Positions 48,589 through 57,135 of a stretch of 64,000 bases of DNA are shown here, one piece after another. The notes under the pieces were generated by a model. The model was not told where the DNA came from. It searched no databases and saw only the letters and a list, made by a program, of their open reading frames with translations. Where the stretch lies: assembly GCA_905221615.1 (NCBI GenBank), contig CAJNDT010004735.1, forward strand, positions 248,001 to 312,000, written 5' to 3'. Within the stretch, counting starts at the first letter, position 1; each line of letters opens with the position of its first letter. Source of the DNA: Symbiodinium sp. CCMP2592. Lineage: Eukaryota; Sar; Dinophyceae; Suessiales; Symbiodiniaceae. The position numbers were made by a program, and so were the translations under genes.

Positions 48589-49175
48589 GCTCCTCGACAC
48601 TTCTCTGCTTTCCAGTTTCTCCCTTTGTCTTTATCGTAGGAGCTGTCATTTCACGCACCATCATCCGTTTTTCCGTGGTTTCCAGCTTTCGCAGGCAGTG
48701 ACGGCTTCAGAGGCCTCAATGCAGGAGCCTTAGCAATGCCACCCTGACGGATTGACCTCGAGAGCATAGATGGAGTCCGGAGTGCTTCGCTTTTATGGCT
48801 CAAGCTTTTCGCTTGGCCTTTGCAGCCATGCAGTGCCTGATGCGCCCCAGCTGAAGGGCCGAGGCCATTCAAAGCACTCTGCTTGAAAGCTGCGAAGAGA
48901 AGGCTCGTGTGATTCGCAAGTTTGTAGCCATGTGGGCCTCGCATCTCCTCTGTCTGGCTTGCACCGCCTCGGCCGTGCATGTCGCGTTTATTGCGCCGCC
49001 AGCATCCCACTATGCGCCGCTGGCACCTGATTTGGCGGATTGTCGAATATACGATCTGCTTATAATAAAGGAGAAAAAAGACGCACACTGGGCTCAACCG
49101 TCGAAAGTTAGAGATCATCAGAACGAGGATAAGGATAACGTTGATGTTGAGGACAACACATTTGACTTGACAACA

Positions 49176-49574
<399 letters not shown>

Positions 49575-49656
49575 CCTAATGTACAGACAAAAAGCAGATA
49601 TATGGGTTGACGGGGCTGCAGTTTTTGTTTGTACCTTGTTGTTGTTGATGATGGCG

Positions 49657-49679
49657 GCTCCGACATGACGTAAACGCGC
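49657..49679 (+). repeat. Left terminal inverted repeat
   Basis: Exact 23 bp match to the reverse complement of 50891-50913. The arm continues imperfectly to about 49800. Confidence 0.9.
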
Positions 49680-49919
49680 AAATCCGACATGCCGTTTGTA
49701 TCGGCTTTTACAGTGTTTCCTACACTCGAAGTGCCTTTCGCATCGGTACCGTCGGTATTCCGTGTGTCCGCAATTCCTGGTTTTTGCGACGTCCGGAATC
49801 CTCGCTATTTGCAGCGTTTTCTTGCCTTCGGGTGGTGAGCACATCGTAATTTATGGTGCTCGGTGGGTCTGGGCACAGGGGTTGGTCGGGTGGGTGGGGG
49901 ATAGGTCCGTCTTGCAACC

Positions 49920-50120
49920 TCGTTGGAAAGACCTCATTCGCTTGGGCAGAGGGGGGGATGGGGGGGATGGTTCCATCATTGAACTTCGTTGATGGAAAGA
50001 CCGCATTCGCTTGGGCAGCGGAGGGGTGTGGGGGACAGTTCCGTCACTGAACTTGGTTGGAAAGACCTCATTCTGTCTCTCTGTCTCTCTGTCTCTCTGT
50101 CTCTCTGTCTCTCTCTCTCT
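49920..50120. repeat. ~70 bp minisatellite and CT tract
   Basis: The phrase TTGGAAAGACCTCATTCGCT recurs with changes at 49922, 49993 and 50060, separated by G-rich spacers, giving three partial units of about 70 bp. A TCTCTCTG/CT run follows at about 50070-50122. Confidence 0.8.
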
Positions 50121-50457
50121 CACAGGCACATACAGACATATACACAGAAGCACAAGGGATACGTGCGGAGGGGGTGGGTCGGTCTGAAAAAAAGGGTGTG
50201 GCGGGGAAACTCCGTCATACTTGTTATTATGTACGCACATAATTGCAGGGTACTTACATTACCAGTTTGCACCTTTGCCTCCTGTTGGAGCAACAGCAGG
50301 GCCGGGTTTGTGCTGCTGTTCCGTTGTTGTTCTGGGCTTGCGCTCCCGGGGTTGTAATCTTTACCGGTCTAGAAGTTTTGACTCTTTACTACCGCAGCCA
50401 AGCCTGGCCGAACCCTAGTATACCCGGAACGCAGAACCCTGCACCTTCAACCCTGGT

Positions 50458-50800
50458 TAACCTGATGTGCTGTAATTTACTGCAGTTGTTGAAAGATAAG
50501 ACTATCAAACAACTGTCCTTGTACTACGATACCATATCTTGTTTCTTTTCACACATTATGGAAAGCATAGTATACCCTGCAAAACGTGTGTGGAATCAGC
50601 GAAAACAAAGCATACATAAATTCCAGTGTAACCCGATGTGCTGTAATTTACAGCGCTTTTTTTTTTTCCAAAATGAGGCTACAGATTAAAGAACTATCCT
50701 TGTCCGACGACGCCATATCTTGTGTCCCTTCAAACAGAGAAAGCAAAGACAACCCGTGTAAATATCGATGCGTTCGCCACTTGCGAAAACGTGCAAATCC
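50458..50800. repeat. Diverged direct duplication, ~172 bp unit
   Basis: The phrase GATGTGCTGTAATTTAC occurs at about 50464 and 50636. It is followed in both by an A(C/T)TGTCCTTGT or ACTATCCTTGT word and a CCATATCTTGT word. The two copies are direct, adjacent and clearly diverged, so the duplication predates the present element copy. Confidence 0.75.
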
Positions 50801-50890
50801 AGACGCAGCAAATACCGGCGCCACCGAGGTTTTCGGCCTTTGAAGTCTATGAAATGCTGTAAAAACCAATGCAATCGGCATGCGCACGGC

Positions 50891-50913
50891 GCGCGTTTAC
50901 GTCATGTCGGAGC
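50891..50913 (-). repeat. Right terminal inverted repeat
   Basis: Exact 23 bp reverse complement of 49657-49679. It abuts the (GTT)n tract at 50914-50948. Confidence 0.9.
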
Positions 50914-50914
50914 G

Positions 50915-50948
<34 letters not shown>
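50914..50948. repeat. (GTT)n tract before the LINE
   Basis: Pure GTT triplets between the right end of the foldback element and the presumed 5' end of the LINE. The same triplet ends the LINE at 57022-57066. The pair could be a split target microsatellite or the tail of an earlier insertion. Confidence 0.95.
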
Positions 50949-51154
50949 AGCCGCTATGGATCACAGCAGGCTGTATAGCTTTGCTAACAAGGCTCCGGGT
51001 ACCAACGCTAGAGGCTCGCAACGACCCCTTCTGCGAAGCTTAAGGGACTGTCCTCTCACTGAGCCATAGCTATCCCTGGAGTCACGTGTCGCTGTGATCT
51101 ACCGGGTCCCAATTCCCGGGCCTCTGTCTGCAGTTATACAACATTGGCATGAGG

Positions 51155-51209
51155 TAAGCGGTAGTGGTTTTCACCTTTTCCGCAGGGTGAAAGGAGTCGG
51201 TTCGAGTTC
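51155..51209 (+). promoter_or_regulatory. tRNA-like A and B boxes in the LINE leader
   Basis: TAAGCGGTAGTGG at 51155-51167 resembles an RNA polymerase III A box. GGTTCGAGTTC at 51199-51209 matches the B-box consensus GGTTCGANNCC at all but one base. They are 31 bp apart, as in tRNA genes. Between them, TTTCACC and GGTGAAA (51169-51192) can pair as a 7 bp anticodon-arm-like stem. The acceptor and T stems do not pair well, so this is tRNA-derived at most. It could give an internal promoter or be a relic of a fused SINE head. Confidence 0.45.
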
Positions 51210-51247
51210 TCTCTTTCCGGCGAAACTAGCGGACGGCGCAATCGCCA

Positions 51248-51391
51248 ATGCACCAGCATTCATTTGAGAGCATTCGCAAGAAGGCCTTTCGCAAGGCTTG
51301 CAATAAGGTTCATAGAACACAAGAAAGCATCCCGTACCGGAATGGTACGTTGACGCCTGAACATCTGCGTCGCAGTGGACTCACCCCCCCC
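51248..51391 (+). CDS. LINE ORF, N-terminal segment
   Basis: ATG 51248 opens a basic helical peptide (FESIRKKAFRKACNKVHRTQ then ESIPYRNGTLTPEHLRR). It is followed by a proline-rich part encoded by C runs. The endonuclease frame has no ATG before its first motif and shifts by one base relative to this frame in the C8 run at 51384-51391. The likely native start of the element protein is therefore here, with a one-base change in the C run. Confidence 0.55.
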
Positions 51392-53037
51392 TCCCCTCCC
51401 CCCTCCCAGTGCAGCCTAGCTCCACGATTTCTCCTTCAGGTCCCTCAGGTTTCTCCGCCAGTTTCCGCTCGCGCCCGAGAGGCGGTCGTGCCAGCAAGTC
51501 TCTTCGTGTTCTTTCCTGGAATGCAGGGCACCTTGGCATGCAACAATGGGCAGAAGTGAAGACATGGCTTCGCACGGAGGCCAAGTCAGTCTGTGACATT
51601 CTTGTCCTTCAGGAAACCCACTGGAGTGAGACAGCAGAATTTGATGTCGAAGGCTGGCACTGCGTAAGCTCCGCCACAAAAGGGGCTGCTCGAGCACCTA
51701 AAGGTAAAGCCACTTCAGGGCAACGCCCCAAGCAAGGCGCTGCCACGCAGCCGGCTGTTCACGACACAAGCCGAGCGGACGGCGTCATGGTTCTTCTCTC
51801 TCCGCAGATAGACAAGCAGAAGATAAGATGGCGCGAGCAACGCCGGGGAAGGCTCATTCAGGTCATCTTCCCGTGGCTTGGGGCTCGTGTGCATGTACTA
51901 GCGGTTTACCAACATGCCTGGTCTTCTAAGAAGACTCCACAGCAGAACAAGGATGACCGCTCACACCTGCTCCGCGATCTGTCGGCTGCGATACGGGCCA
52001 TTCCAGCGCGAGATACTTTTCTCTTGGCAGGAGACTTTAATGCTCGACTGACCCCGCAGGAGGGTCTGGTAGGTCAGTGTAGCACCAAGCCAGAGCAAAC
52101 TCAGATGCAGGATGAATCGTTCCAAGCCTTAGTCTCCTCCCATCGGTTGGTAGCTCTTAACACATGGTCTAGTGGTGCAGGTCACACTTTCTTCCTGAAT
52201 GGTCAGGGATCACAAATTGACTTCCTGCTCACTTCAGAAGCCTCGGCCAAGGGCCTGGCAAAGCAGTCTCGGCCGTGCAAGGATCTTCAGCTCGGCAAAT
52301 GGAAGAGGGGCGGCCACCTTCCAGTCTTGGCTCAACTCAGACCCACCCAGCACTGGAATCTGCCAAAGCCTACTTGTCCTTCCACGACCTTTCATAAGGA
52401 AGCTCTAGAGACGGCTGTCCGTTCAGGTCTGCCAATAGCCGGTCGCATGCAAGACTGGGTGGGCCAGCGTCTGTCCTCTCGGACTCACACGCCTGATGAA
52501 GTTAATCAGGTACTGCTGGAGGCCTCTGCACTGTTTTTCCCCAAACCACGGCCTCAGCAAGCTCCCGAAACTGCTCAGCACCGTGTGACGCTGCGAATGT
52601 GGAGTCGAGTCGCCCATATTCGTTCTTTGCATGAGGACTCCATAACCACCTTATCCGACCTAGATCAGTCTTTGGAGGACCTGAATCGATGGCATAAGCA
52701 GGCTCTCTACTTAGCCAAGAAGGAACGACACCGAGCTTTCCAGGCTGAGGTCGATGAGGCGTGTGCCAGACACGATTCCTACATCGCACATAAGACCTTA
52801 AAGAAGCTCCGACCTTGGGAACCCCAAACTAAGGCACAGCTTCAGGGACCGGATGGTCTGCTGTTGGACTCTACCTCTGAGCTCCGCCTGCTTAGAGACC
52901 ACGTGGAACAGGTCTTTGCCAGACATCCGCCACTCGCACACCAGGTGGACTCGCTGCCGGAAATCCCGGCTGGTCTGCTGGCTCTGCTCCGGCGGCTGCC
53001 TGGCGGCTCTGCTCGGCGGCTGCGGGAGAGGCGCTAG
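51361..53037 (+). CDS. LINE endonuclease (APE/EEP-type)
   Basis: The frame is open from 51361 to the stop at 53035-53037. It has the exonuclease-endonuclease-phosphatase motifs in order: LSWNAGHLG (Asn), LVLQETHW (Glu), GRLIQVIFPWLG, LLAGDFNARL (Asp/Asn), SQIDFLL (Asp) and GGHLPVLAQL (His). All main catalytic positions are present. The C-terminal third (from about residue 320) is a helical linker with many charged residues that normally leads into the RT. The frame ends early because of a one-base difference between two tandem copies of GGCTCTGCTC-GGCGGCTGC at 52980-52999 and 53005-53023. The enzyme nicks target DNA to prime reverse transcription. Confidence 0.9.
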   Translation, partial: TSASQWTHPPLPSPLPVQPSSTISPSGPSGFSASFRSRPRGGRASKSLRVLSWNAGHLGMQQWAEVKTWLRTEAKSVCDILVLQETHWSETAEFDVEGWHCVSSATKGAARAPKGKATSGQRPKQGAATQPAVHDTSRADGVMVLLSPQIDKQKIRWREQRRGRLIQVIFPWLGARVHVLAVYQHAWSSKKTPQQNKDDRSHLLRDLSAAIRAIPARDTFLLAGDFNARLTPQEGLVGQCSTKPEQTQMQDESFQALVSSHRLVALNTWSSGAGHTFFLNGQGSQIDFLLTSEASAKGLAKQSRPCKDLQLGKWKRGGHLPVLAQLRPTQHWNLPKPTCPSTTFHKEALETAVRSGLPIAGRMQDWVGQRLSSRTHTPDEVNQVLLEASALFFPKPRPQQAPETAQHRVTLRMWSRVAHIRSLHEDSITTLSDLDQSLEDLNRWHKQALYLAKKERHRAFQAEVDEACARHDSYIAHKTLKKLRPWEPQTKAQLQGPDGLLLDSTSELRLLRDHVEQVFARHPPLAHQVDSLPEIPAGLLALLRRLPGGSARRLRERR

Positions 53038-53069
53038 CAGCATCGCTGCAATCTCGGGGGCAACGCCCA

Positions 53070-54512
53070 TTGCCGGCTGCTGAGGTACTTCAGCCGCCCT
53101 TAAAGGATGCTGACTTGTGTTTTATCCCAAAGCCTAACAAGCCGGCCACGAAGCCTGGCAATCTACGTCCCCTCGGCATCATTCGACCAGACGGCAAGGG
53201 CCTGGCGGGGGCTTGTAGAGATCAGCTGTCTCCCTACACGGCTGACTATCTTCGGGGTCTCCCACAATTTGCCTACCAGCCACATCGCGGTCTTTCAGAT
53301 GCCTTGAGCAGGGTCGTTGGTCATGTCACTCAGGTACGCAATAACTGCCAGGAGGCCCGACGAACCAGGCATCAGCTTCACTCGGGACGAACTCGTCCCC
53401 AGCTAGTAGGTGGCATCTGCTTTGCACTAGACTTGTCACAAGCCTTTGACATGGTGAGCAGAACAGACTTGCTTAGCACACTGCAGGAAGCGGGAGTCCC
53501 GCAAGACCTCATTGACCTAGTTGCCTCATTGCATGCTGGCAGTGCTTACACGTTTCGCACCCAGGGTGAAGAGGACACGGTCCAGTCCACTGCGGGCATT
53601 AAACAGGGGTGTAAGCTTGCCCCCACACTTTTTTCCATGCTTACGGGCACCATCTTCCGGGAGCTCATAGCTCTTGTTGGGGTTCGAGCCGTGGTGGACT
53701 ACCTCACGGGCTACGCAGATGACCTTACGGTTCACCGTGACATCCACTCAATGGAGGACCTGGATCGCGCTCATGCTCTGATTGAGCAATTGTTGCAGTT
53801 GGTCCGTCGCCATGGATTTGCTGTCAACGGTGCAAAATGCACTGTTATGGTCAAACTCGAGGGCCAACAGGCGCAACGCGCCATCTCCAAGCACACTTAT
53901 TGGCGCACCGCGCCTGACGGAACCCGCCATAAGATGTGGAGACTGGGAGAGTCCAAGTCTCACGAGGGCTTTCCGCTGGTGACGTCCTTTAAGTATCTCG
54001 GCGTCATGCTCTCCTACTCCAACTTCGAGAAGGCTACTCTCAAGTTCCGGTTGCAGGAGGGCAATGTGAAATTGCAGCAGGTACGCCGCTTCGTTCACAA
54101 CAGACGAACGGCGGGGCCTGCATCGCGGTTGCACATTTGGCATAGCACTGTCTGGGCCACAGTAGCCTCTGGATTGGTGGATGTGGGCTTGACCCTAGAG
54201 ACAGCTAAACTGTTGCGGGCTTGGCACGCTCGCAAAATTCGAGCTGTCCTGAACAAGCCAGCGCACCTGACACACATATCCACGGCTGACCTCTATGCCT
54301 CCCATGAGATCATGGACCCTGTCTGTAAGCTGCAGGCGCGACAGGCCAATCGTGTCAAGCGCTTAGGTGCTCGACGGTGGAAAACTCCTGCGGGGGACAT
54401 CTCTTTAACCCAGCGCGCGCTTCTCCAGGCGGAGGCACTCTCTACTAGTTATGCAGACGTTCTGCAGCAACTTTCTAAGGACACATCACAGCAGGAGGCC
54501 CCCCGACACTGA
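53070..54512 (+). CDS. LINE reverse transcriptase
   Basis: The frame is open upstream of 53070 as well (to about 52980), and 53070 is a TTG, so no true start is implied; it is the continuation of the endonuclease frame after a one-base shift. RT motifs in order: CFIPKPNKP, LRPLGIIRPDGK, FAYQPHRGLSDAL, ICFALDLSQAFDMV (first catalytic Asp), GIKQGCKLAPTLFS, LTGYADDLTVH (YADD box), GFAVNGAKCTVM and TSFKYLGVMLS. Thumb-like and basic helices follow (RQANRVKRLGARRWKTPAG). It stops at 54510-54512, where the frame leaves the zinc-finger frame at a C6 run (54499-54504). Confidence 0.95.
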   Translation: MPAAEVLQPPLKDADLCFIPKPNKPATKPGNLRPLGIIRPDGKGLAGACRDQLSPYTADYLRGLPQFAYQPHRGLSDALSRVVGHVTQVRNNCQEARRTRHQLHSGRTRPQLVGGICFALDLSQAFDMVSRTDLLSTLQEAGVPQDLIDLVASLHAGSAYTFRTQGEEDTVQSTAGIKQGCKLAPTLFSMLTGTIFRELIALVGVRAVVDYLTGYADDLTVHRDIHSMEDLDRAHALIEQLLQLVRRHGFAVNGAKCTVMVKLEGQQAQRAISKHTYWRTAPDGTRHKMWRLGESKSHEGFPLVTSFKYLGVMLSYSNFEKATLKFRLQEGNVKLQQVRRFVHNRRTAGPASRLHIWHSTVWATVASGLVDVGLTLETAKLLRAWHARKIRAVLNKPAHLTHISTADLYASHEIMDPVCKLQARQANRVKRLGARRWKTPAGDISLTQRALLQAEALSTSYADVLQQLSKDTSQQEAPRH

Positions 54513-56088
54513 GGTCGGTTTTCGCACCCACCAGGCCCGCAAGCATCCAGGCTCGGTCATCAGATATGTCCCTCGAGGCTTCTCCCACACCCTCTCTGTA
54601 GGAGGGCTCCCCAAGTGTGCGGCCTGCAACAGGCAATTCCCTCAGATGAAGGGCTTAAAGGACCACTTGCTATCAGGTGCCTGCTCGGAGCCAGCTAGGC
54701 TACAGGAGCTGGATGACGCGGCGCACCCTCCCTTGGATTCGCAGCATCAGCCCAGATTGCATCCCAGGCAGCAGCGCTTGCATGACACTCTGACAACACA
54801 CACGGCTGTGGAGCTCGGACGATCTGATGAGTCTCAGGACCTTATGTCACATTGCTTGCTGTGTGGGTTCTGGACCCCGGACAATACCAAGCTCAAGTCT
54901 CACATCCGGCAGGCCCACAAACCTGAATGGGCGGCTCATGGCGCTACAGCTGCAACTCAGAGCAGCAAATCAGGCCTGACCCTTGTCAAGGGCATGCCTT
55001 GCCCGTGCTGCCGCAAGCCTGTTACGGATAAGAGGCAGCATCCGGCACAATGTCCGATCCTTTTTCAGATTCTGTTTTATGACTTGGTTCATGCACTTTC
55101 CCGCTGCCAGGGCGGACCGTTACGCAGGTACATGCCAGCGGTTGGCACGACACAAGGCAACGCACCCACACGGGACGATACCACCGCTGTTGGAGCAACG
55201 CCCCAGACTCGCCAGGCAACGCCTGCAGGCCCCCTGCCACCGAAGTCAGGGACAGTAGAATCAAAGGACGGCGCGCTCGCTGCTCCTCGCTCGCTGCGCA
55301 ACATCTCCAACTACTGCTATGTTAACTCAACGCTTTCGGCCCTGGTGCCGACGTGCATCTTGCTGGAGCACGGAGGGGCAAGCACCTCCCTCCATCAGGA
55401 AGTGGCTGATTCTGTCTCTGGTTCTCCTTTCACCCTGACTGCCTCTTTCACGCTTCGCCATCTTACTCCCACTTGGCGCTATGATGGCCAACAACAAGAT
55501 GCTTCGGAGTTTCTAGTGGCCTTATTTGCAGGCATTACCGCCTTTCCGATTGCACGACCCTGGGAAGTCAGGGATGTAAACACTACTGAGGTCACCGATG
55601 CGGGAGGTCCGCTCGCTTTGCTGCCAGCTCCAACGACAGGTGGATCCCATGCACTTCAGGAGCTGCTCTCTCGGTGGTCTGGCCAGCCGGTGCACACCGC
55701 CTTTCGAGGGCAGCAACGACTGGTGGTTCTCACAGTGGCGCGATTTGTTGAAGGCCGCAAGCTCAGCTATGCTGTCACTGGTCTGCACCACCCCCTTCAG
55801 CTCTCGCAGTGGGCCCCGACGGGCTCCGTACAACTAGAGAAAGGATGGGTTCAGTCCTGTATCTTCCACATAGGTGACACCCCGCACAGTGGACATTATC
55901 GCTCCCTCTGGAGGAGCAACCCCGATCAACCTTGGCTCAGCACGGACGATGGTCGTCCGTCGGTTCAGGCCTCAGATTCAGATCTCAGGCAGGCACGCCA
56001 CGGCTGCTATGTGCTGTTCGTGCGACTTGGTTCAATACCGCACACAGCGGAGGCTGGCCCTATGCCAGTCCAAGTTTCAGATGATTAA
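54451..56088 (+). CDS. LINE C-terminal part: zinc fingers plus ubiquitin-specific protease domain
   Basis: ATG 54451 is probably not a real start; the frame continues the RT after a one-base shift. The end of one C2H2 finger (EVGFRTHQARKH) is followed by CAACNRQFPQMKGLKDHLLS, then CLLCGFWTPDNTKLKSHIRQ (a C2H2 finger) and CPCCRKPVTDKRQHPAQC (CCHC-like). From about residue 280 a peptidase C19 (USP) domain follows: Cys box NISNYCYVNSTLSAL (Cys codon 55315-55317), GQQQDASEFLVALF (QQD box), His box HIGDTPHSGHYRSLW (His 55894-55896), WLSTDDGRPSVQ (Asp near 55945) and a terminal CYVLFVRLG strand. The triad looks intact; the domain is about 260 residues, shorter than most USPs. It would remove ubiquitin from element or host proteins. 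Confidence 0.88.
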   Translation: MQTFCSNFLRTHHSRRPPDTEVGFRTHQARKHPGSVIRYVPRGFSHTLSVGGLPKCAACNRQFPQMKGLKDHLLSGACSEPARLQELDDAAHPPLDSQHQPRLHPRQQRLHDTLTTHTAVELGRSDESQDLMSHCLLCGFWTPDNTKLKSHIRQAHKPEWAAHGATAATQSSKSGLTLVKGMPCPCCRKPVTDKRQHPAQCPILFQILFYDLVHALSRCQGGPLRRYMPAVGTTQGNAPTRDDTTAVGATPQTRQATPAGPLPPKSGTVESKDGALAAPRSLRNISNYCYVNSTLSALVPTCILLEHGGASTSLHQEVADSVSGSPFTLTASFTLRHLTPTWRYDGQQQDASEFLVALFAGITAFPIARPWEVRDVNTTEVTDAGGPLALLPAPTTGGSHALQELLSRWSGQPVHTAFRGQQRLVVLTVARFVEGRKLSYAVTGLHHPLQLSQWAPTGSVQLEKGWVQSCIFHIGDTPHSGHYRSLWRSNPDQPWLSTDDGRPSVQASDSDLRQARHGCYVLFVRLGSIPHTAEAGPMPVQVSDD

Positions 56089-56365
56089 GCTGAGGGTTCC
56101 CCTGAGGCCAGGGGCCCCTACTTCCCCTTGCAGGAAGGGGGCGACCTACTGGCTCTGTGGGACCGACCTGCCTACACGGCAGGGAGCAGGAACGCTGTTG
56201 TTCAGTTTTGCTGCTCAAGTCGTACAGCTGACGTAGCTCCACTACTCAGCGTTTGTGTGCAATAGCGGCCTATACCTGTCATGCTAGTCGGGCAACGCTC
56301 GCTGCTTTCCCAGAAAGGCAACGCCTGTCAGCAACACAGCTGACCAATGGCTGAAATCGGCTTTA

Positions 56366-56400
56366 CAAACCCCCATTCTCGGCTCGAGAAGGGGGGTTTG
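56366..56400 (+). other. 3' UTR hairpin 1
   Basis: A 35-nt stem-loop: 16-nt arms with one A-G mismatch around a GCT loop, starting CAAACCCCC and ending GGGGGTTTG. It is followed by TCCGAGGCC. It is likely a structure in the LINE RNA, possibly for recognition by its RT. Confidence 0.85.
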
Positions 56401-56426
56401 TCCGAGGCCTAAAAATCAAGGTTTTG

Positions 56427-56461
56427 CAACCCCCCATTCTCGGCTCGAGAATGGGGGGTTG
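56427..56461 (+). other. 3' UTR hairpin 2
   Basis: A perfect 35-nt stem-loop with 16-bp arms around GCT, starting CAACCCCCC and ending GGGGGGTTG, again followed by TCCGAGGCC. It is a near-copy of hairpin 1 with paired changes on both arms. Confidence 0.9.
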
Positions 56462-57021
56462 TCCGAGGCCCCCAAGCCATTGCCTGGCAAGCCTGGCCTC
56501 TGGAGGGGAGTACGCCTCTTACGAATAAGGTTAGCTTATTAGGCCCTTATTAGGCACAGTGTGCTTACCGCCAGGGTGTGCCACATCGTTCACCGATGCA
56601 ATCTGCTTGCCCACAAAAGCGGAGCTGCCTCAGATAACAGCACTAGCAGCCGTTCCACATGCTCATCACCTTTGCGACCTTACGGCCCATCGCCTTTGAT
56701 TGAGAGTGACCATGAGTGGGACGCCACGCAACAGGCACTCGGAGTGACGGTCCCGAGGGGGTACGGCTCATCAATCATCGGTCCGTGGACATGGGACGCC
56801 ATAGTCCACACTGAGGGTGACGGAGGGTTTCTCACCTACGCCTGAGACGCATGAACCGGCTTTTGAGGTAGCTTGTAGGGTGGCTCTCTTCACGGTAGCC
56901 TGTTTCAGCGCTTTCAGGCCCAGGCCCTTAGCATTTCTGCTCTCAGACCTTTGTTCAGGTGCAAAGGCAGTCTCACACGCCCGCAATGAGCAGAGCCCGC
57001 TCGCTCAGCGTCCAATAAAAA

Positions 57022-57025
57022 TTGT

Positions 57026-57066
<41 letters not shown>
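57022..57066. repeat. (TTG)n tail of the LINE
   Basis: TTG triplets with one GAT interruption directly follow CCAATAAAAA. This is the end of the LINE by position. A microsatellite-type tail instead of poly(A) is known in several LINE clades. Confidence 0.85.
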
Positions 57067-57076
57067 CAAAAGCTGA

Positions 57077-57135
57077 AGCAGCAGCAGCTGCTGCTGCTGC
57101 TGCTGCTGCCTGCTGCTGCTGCTGCTGCTGCTGCT
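57077..57135. repeat. CAG/CTG palindromic triplet run
   Basis: AGCAGCAGCAG followed directly by (CTG)n, forming an inverted triplet repeat. It lies just beyond the LINE tail. The open frame across it gives poly-Ala then poly-Cys and is not a gene. Confidence 0.9.

Larger units (their letters stand above)
49657..50913. mobile_element. Foldback/MITE-like element with terminal inverted repeats
   Basis: The 23 bp at 49657-49679 (starting GCTCCGACATGACG) are an exact reverse complement of 50891-50913. Beyond the perfect ends the two arms continue to resemble each other for roughly 140 bp with gaps, for example CATGCCG, a TTTTTACAG word and TTTC-TA-ACT. No transposase frame is present in the 1.26 kb, so it would be non-autonomous. 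The interior holds a 70 bp minisatellite, a CT tract and a diverged 172 bp direct duplication. No clear target-site duplication is seen: the left flank ends ATGATGGCG and the right flank is (GTT)n. Confidence 0.75.
50949..57066 (+). mobile_element. Non-LTR retrotransposon (LINE) with EN, RT, zinc fingers and a USP domain
   Basis: About 6.1 kb. The leader runs 50949-51247; coding 51248-56088 (order: APE-type endonuclease, reverse transcriptase, CCHH/CCHC zinc fingers, ubiquitin-specific protease); the 3' UTR 56089-57021 has two hairpins; the tail is (TTG)n. There are no LTRs, and the endonuclease precedes the RT, so the class is firm. The long frame is split by three single-base frame changes (near 51384-51391, near 53005-53023, and at 54499-54504), so this copy may be dead, or the changes may be assembly errors. 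LINE proteins bind their own RNA, nick target DNA and copy the RNA at the nick. The 5' boundary is set by the end of the (GTT)n tract and is not proven. Confidence 0.9.

Noticed and set aside
51140-51225. Functional tRNA gene
   Set aside because: A and B boxes are present but acceptor and T stems do not pair, so I list it only as a promoter-like relic.
53070-53072. Start codon for a separate RT ORF
   Set aside because: The codon is TTG, and the same frame is open further upstream with LINE-like linker sequence, so a one-base shift within one long ORF is the simpler reading.
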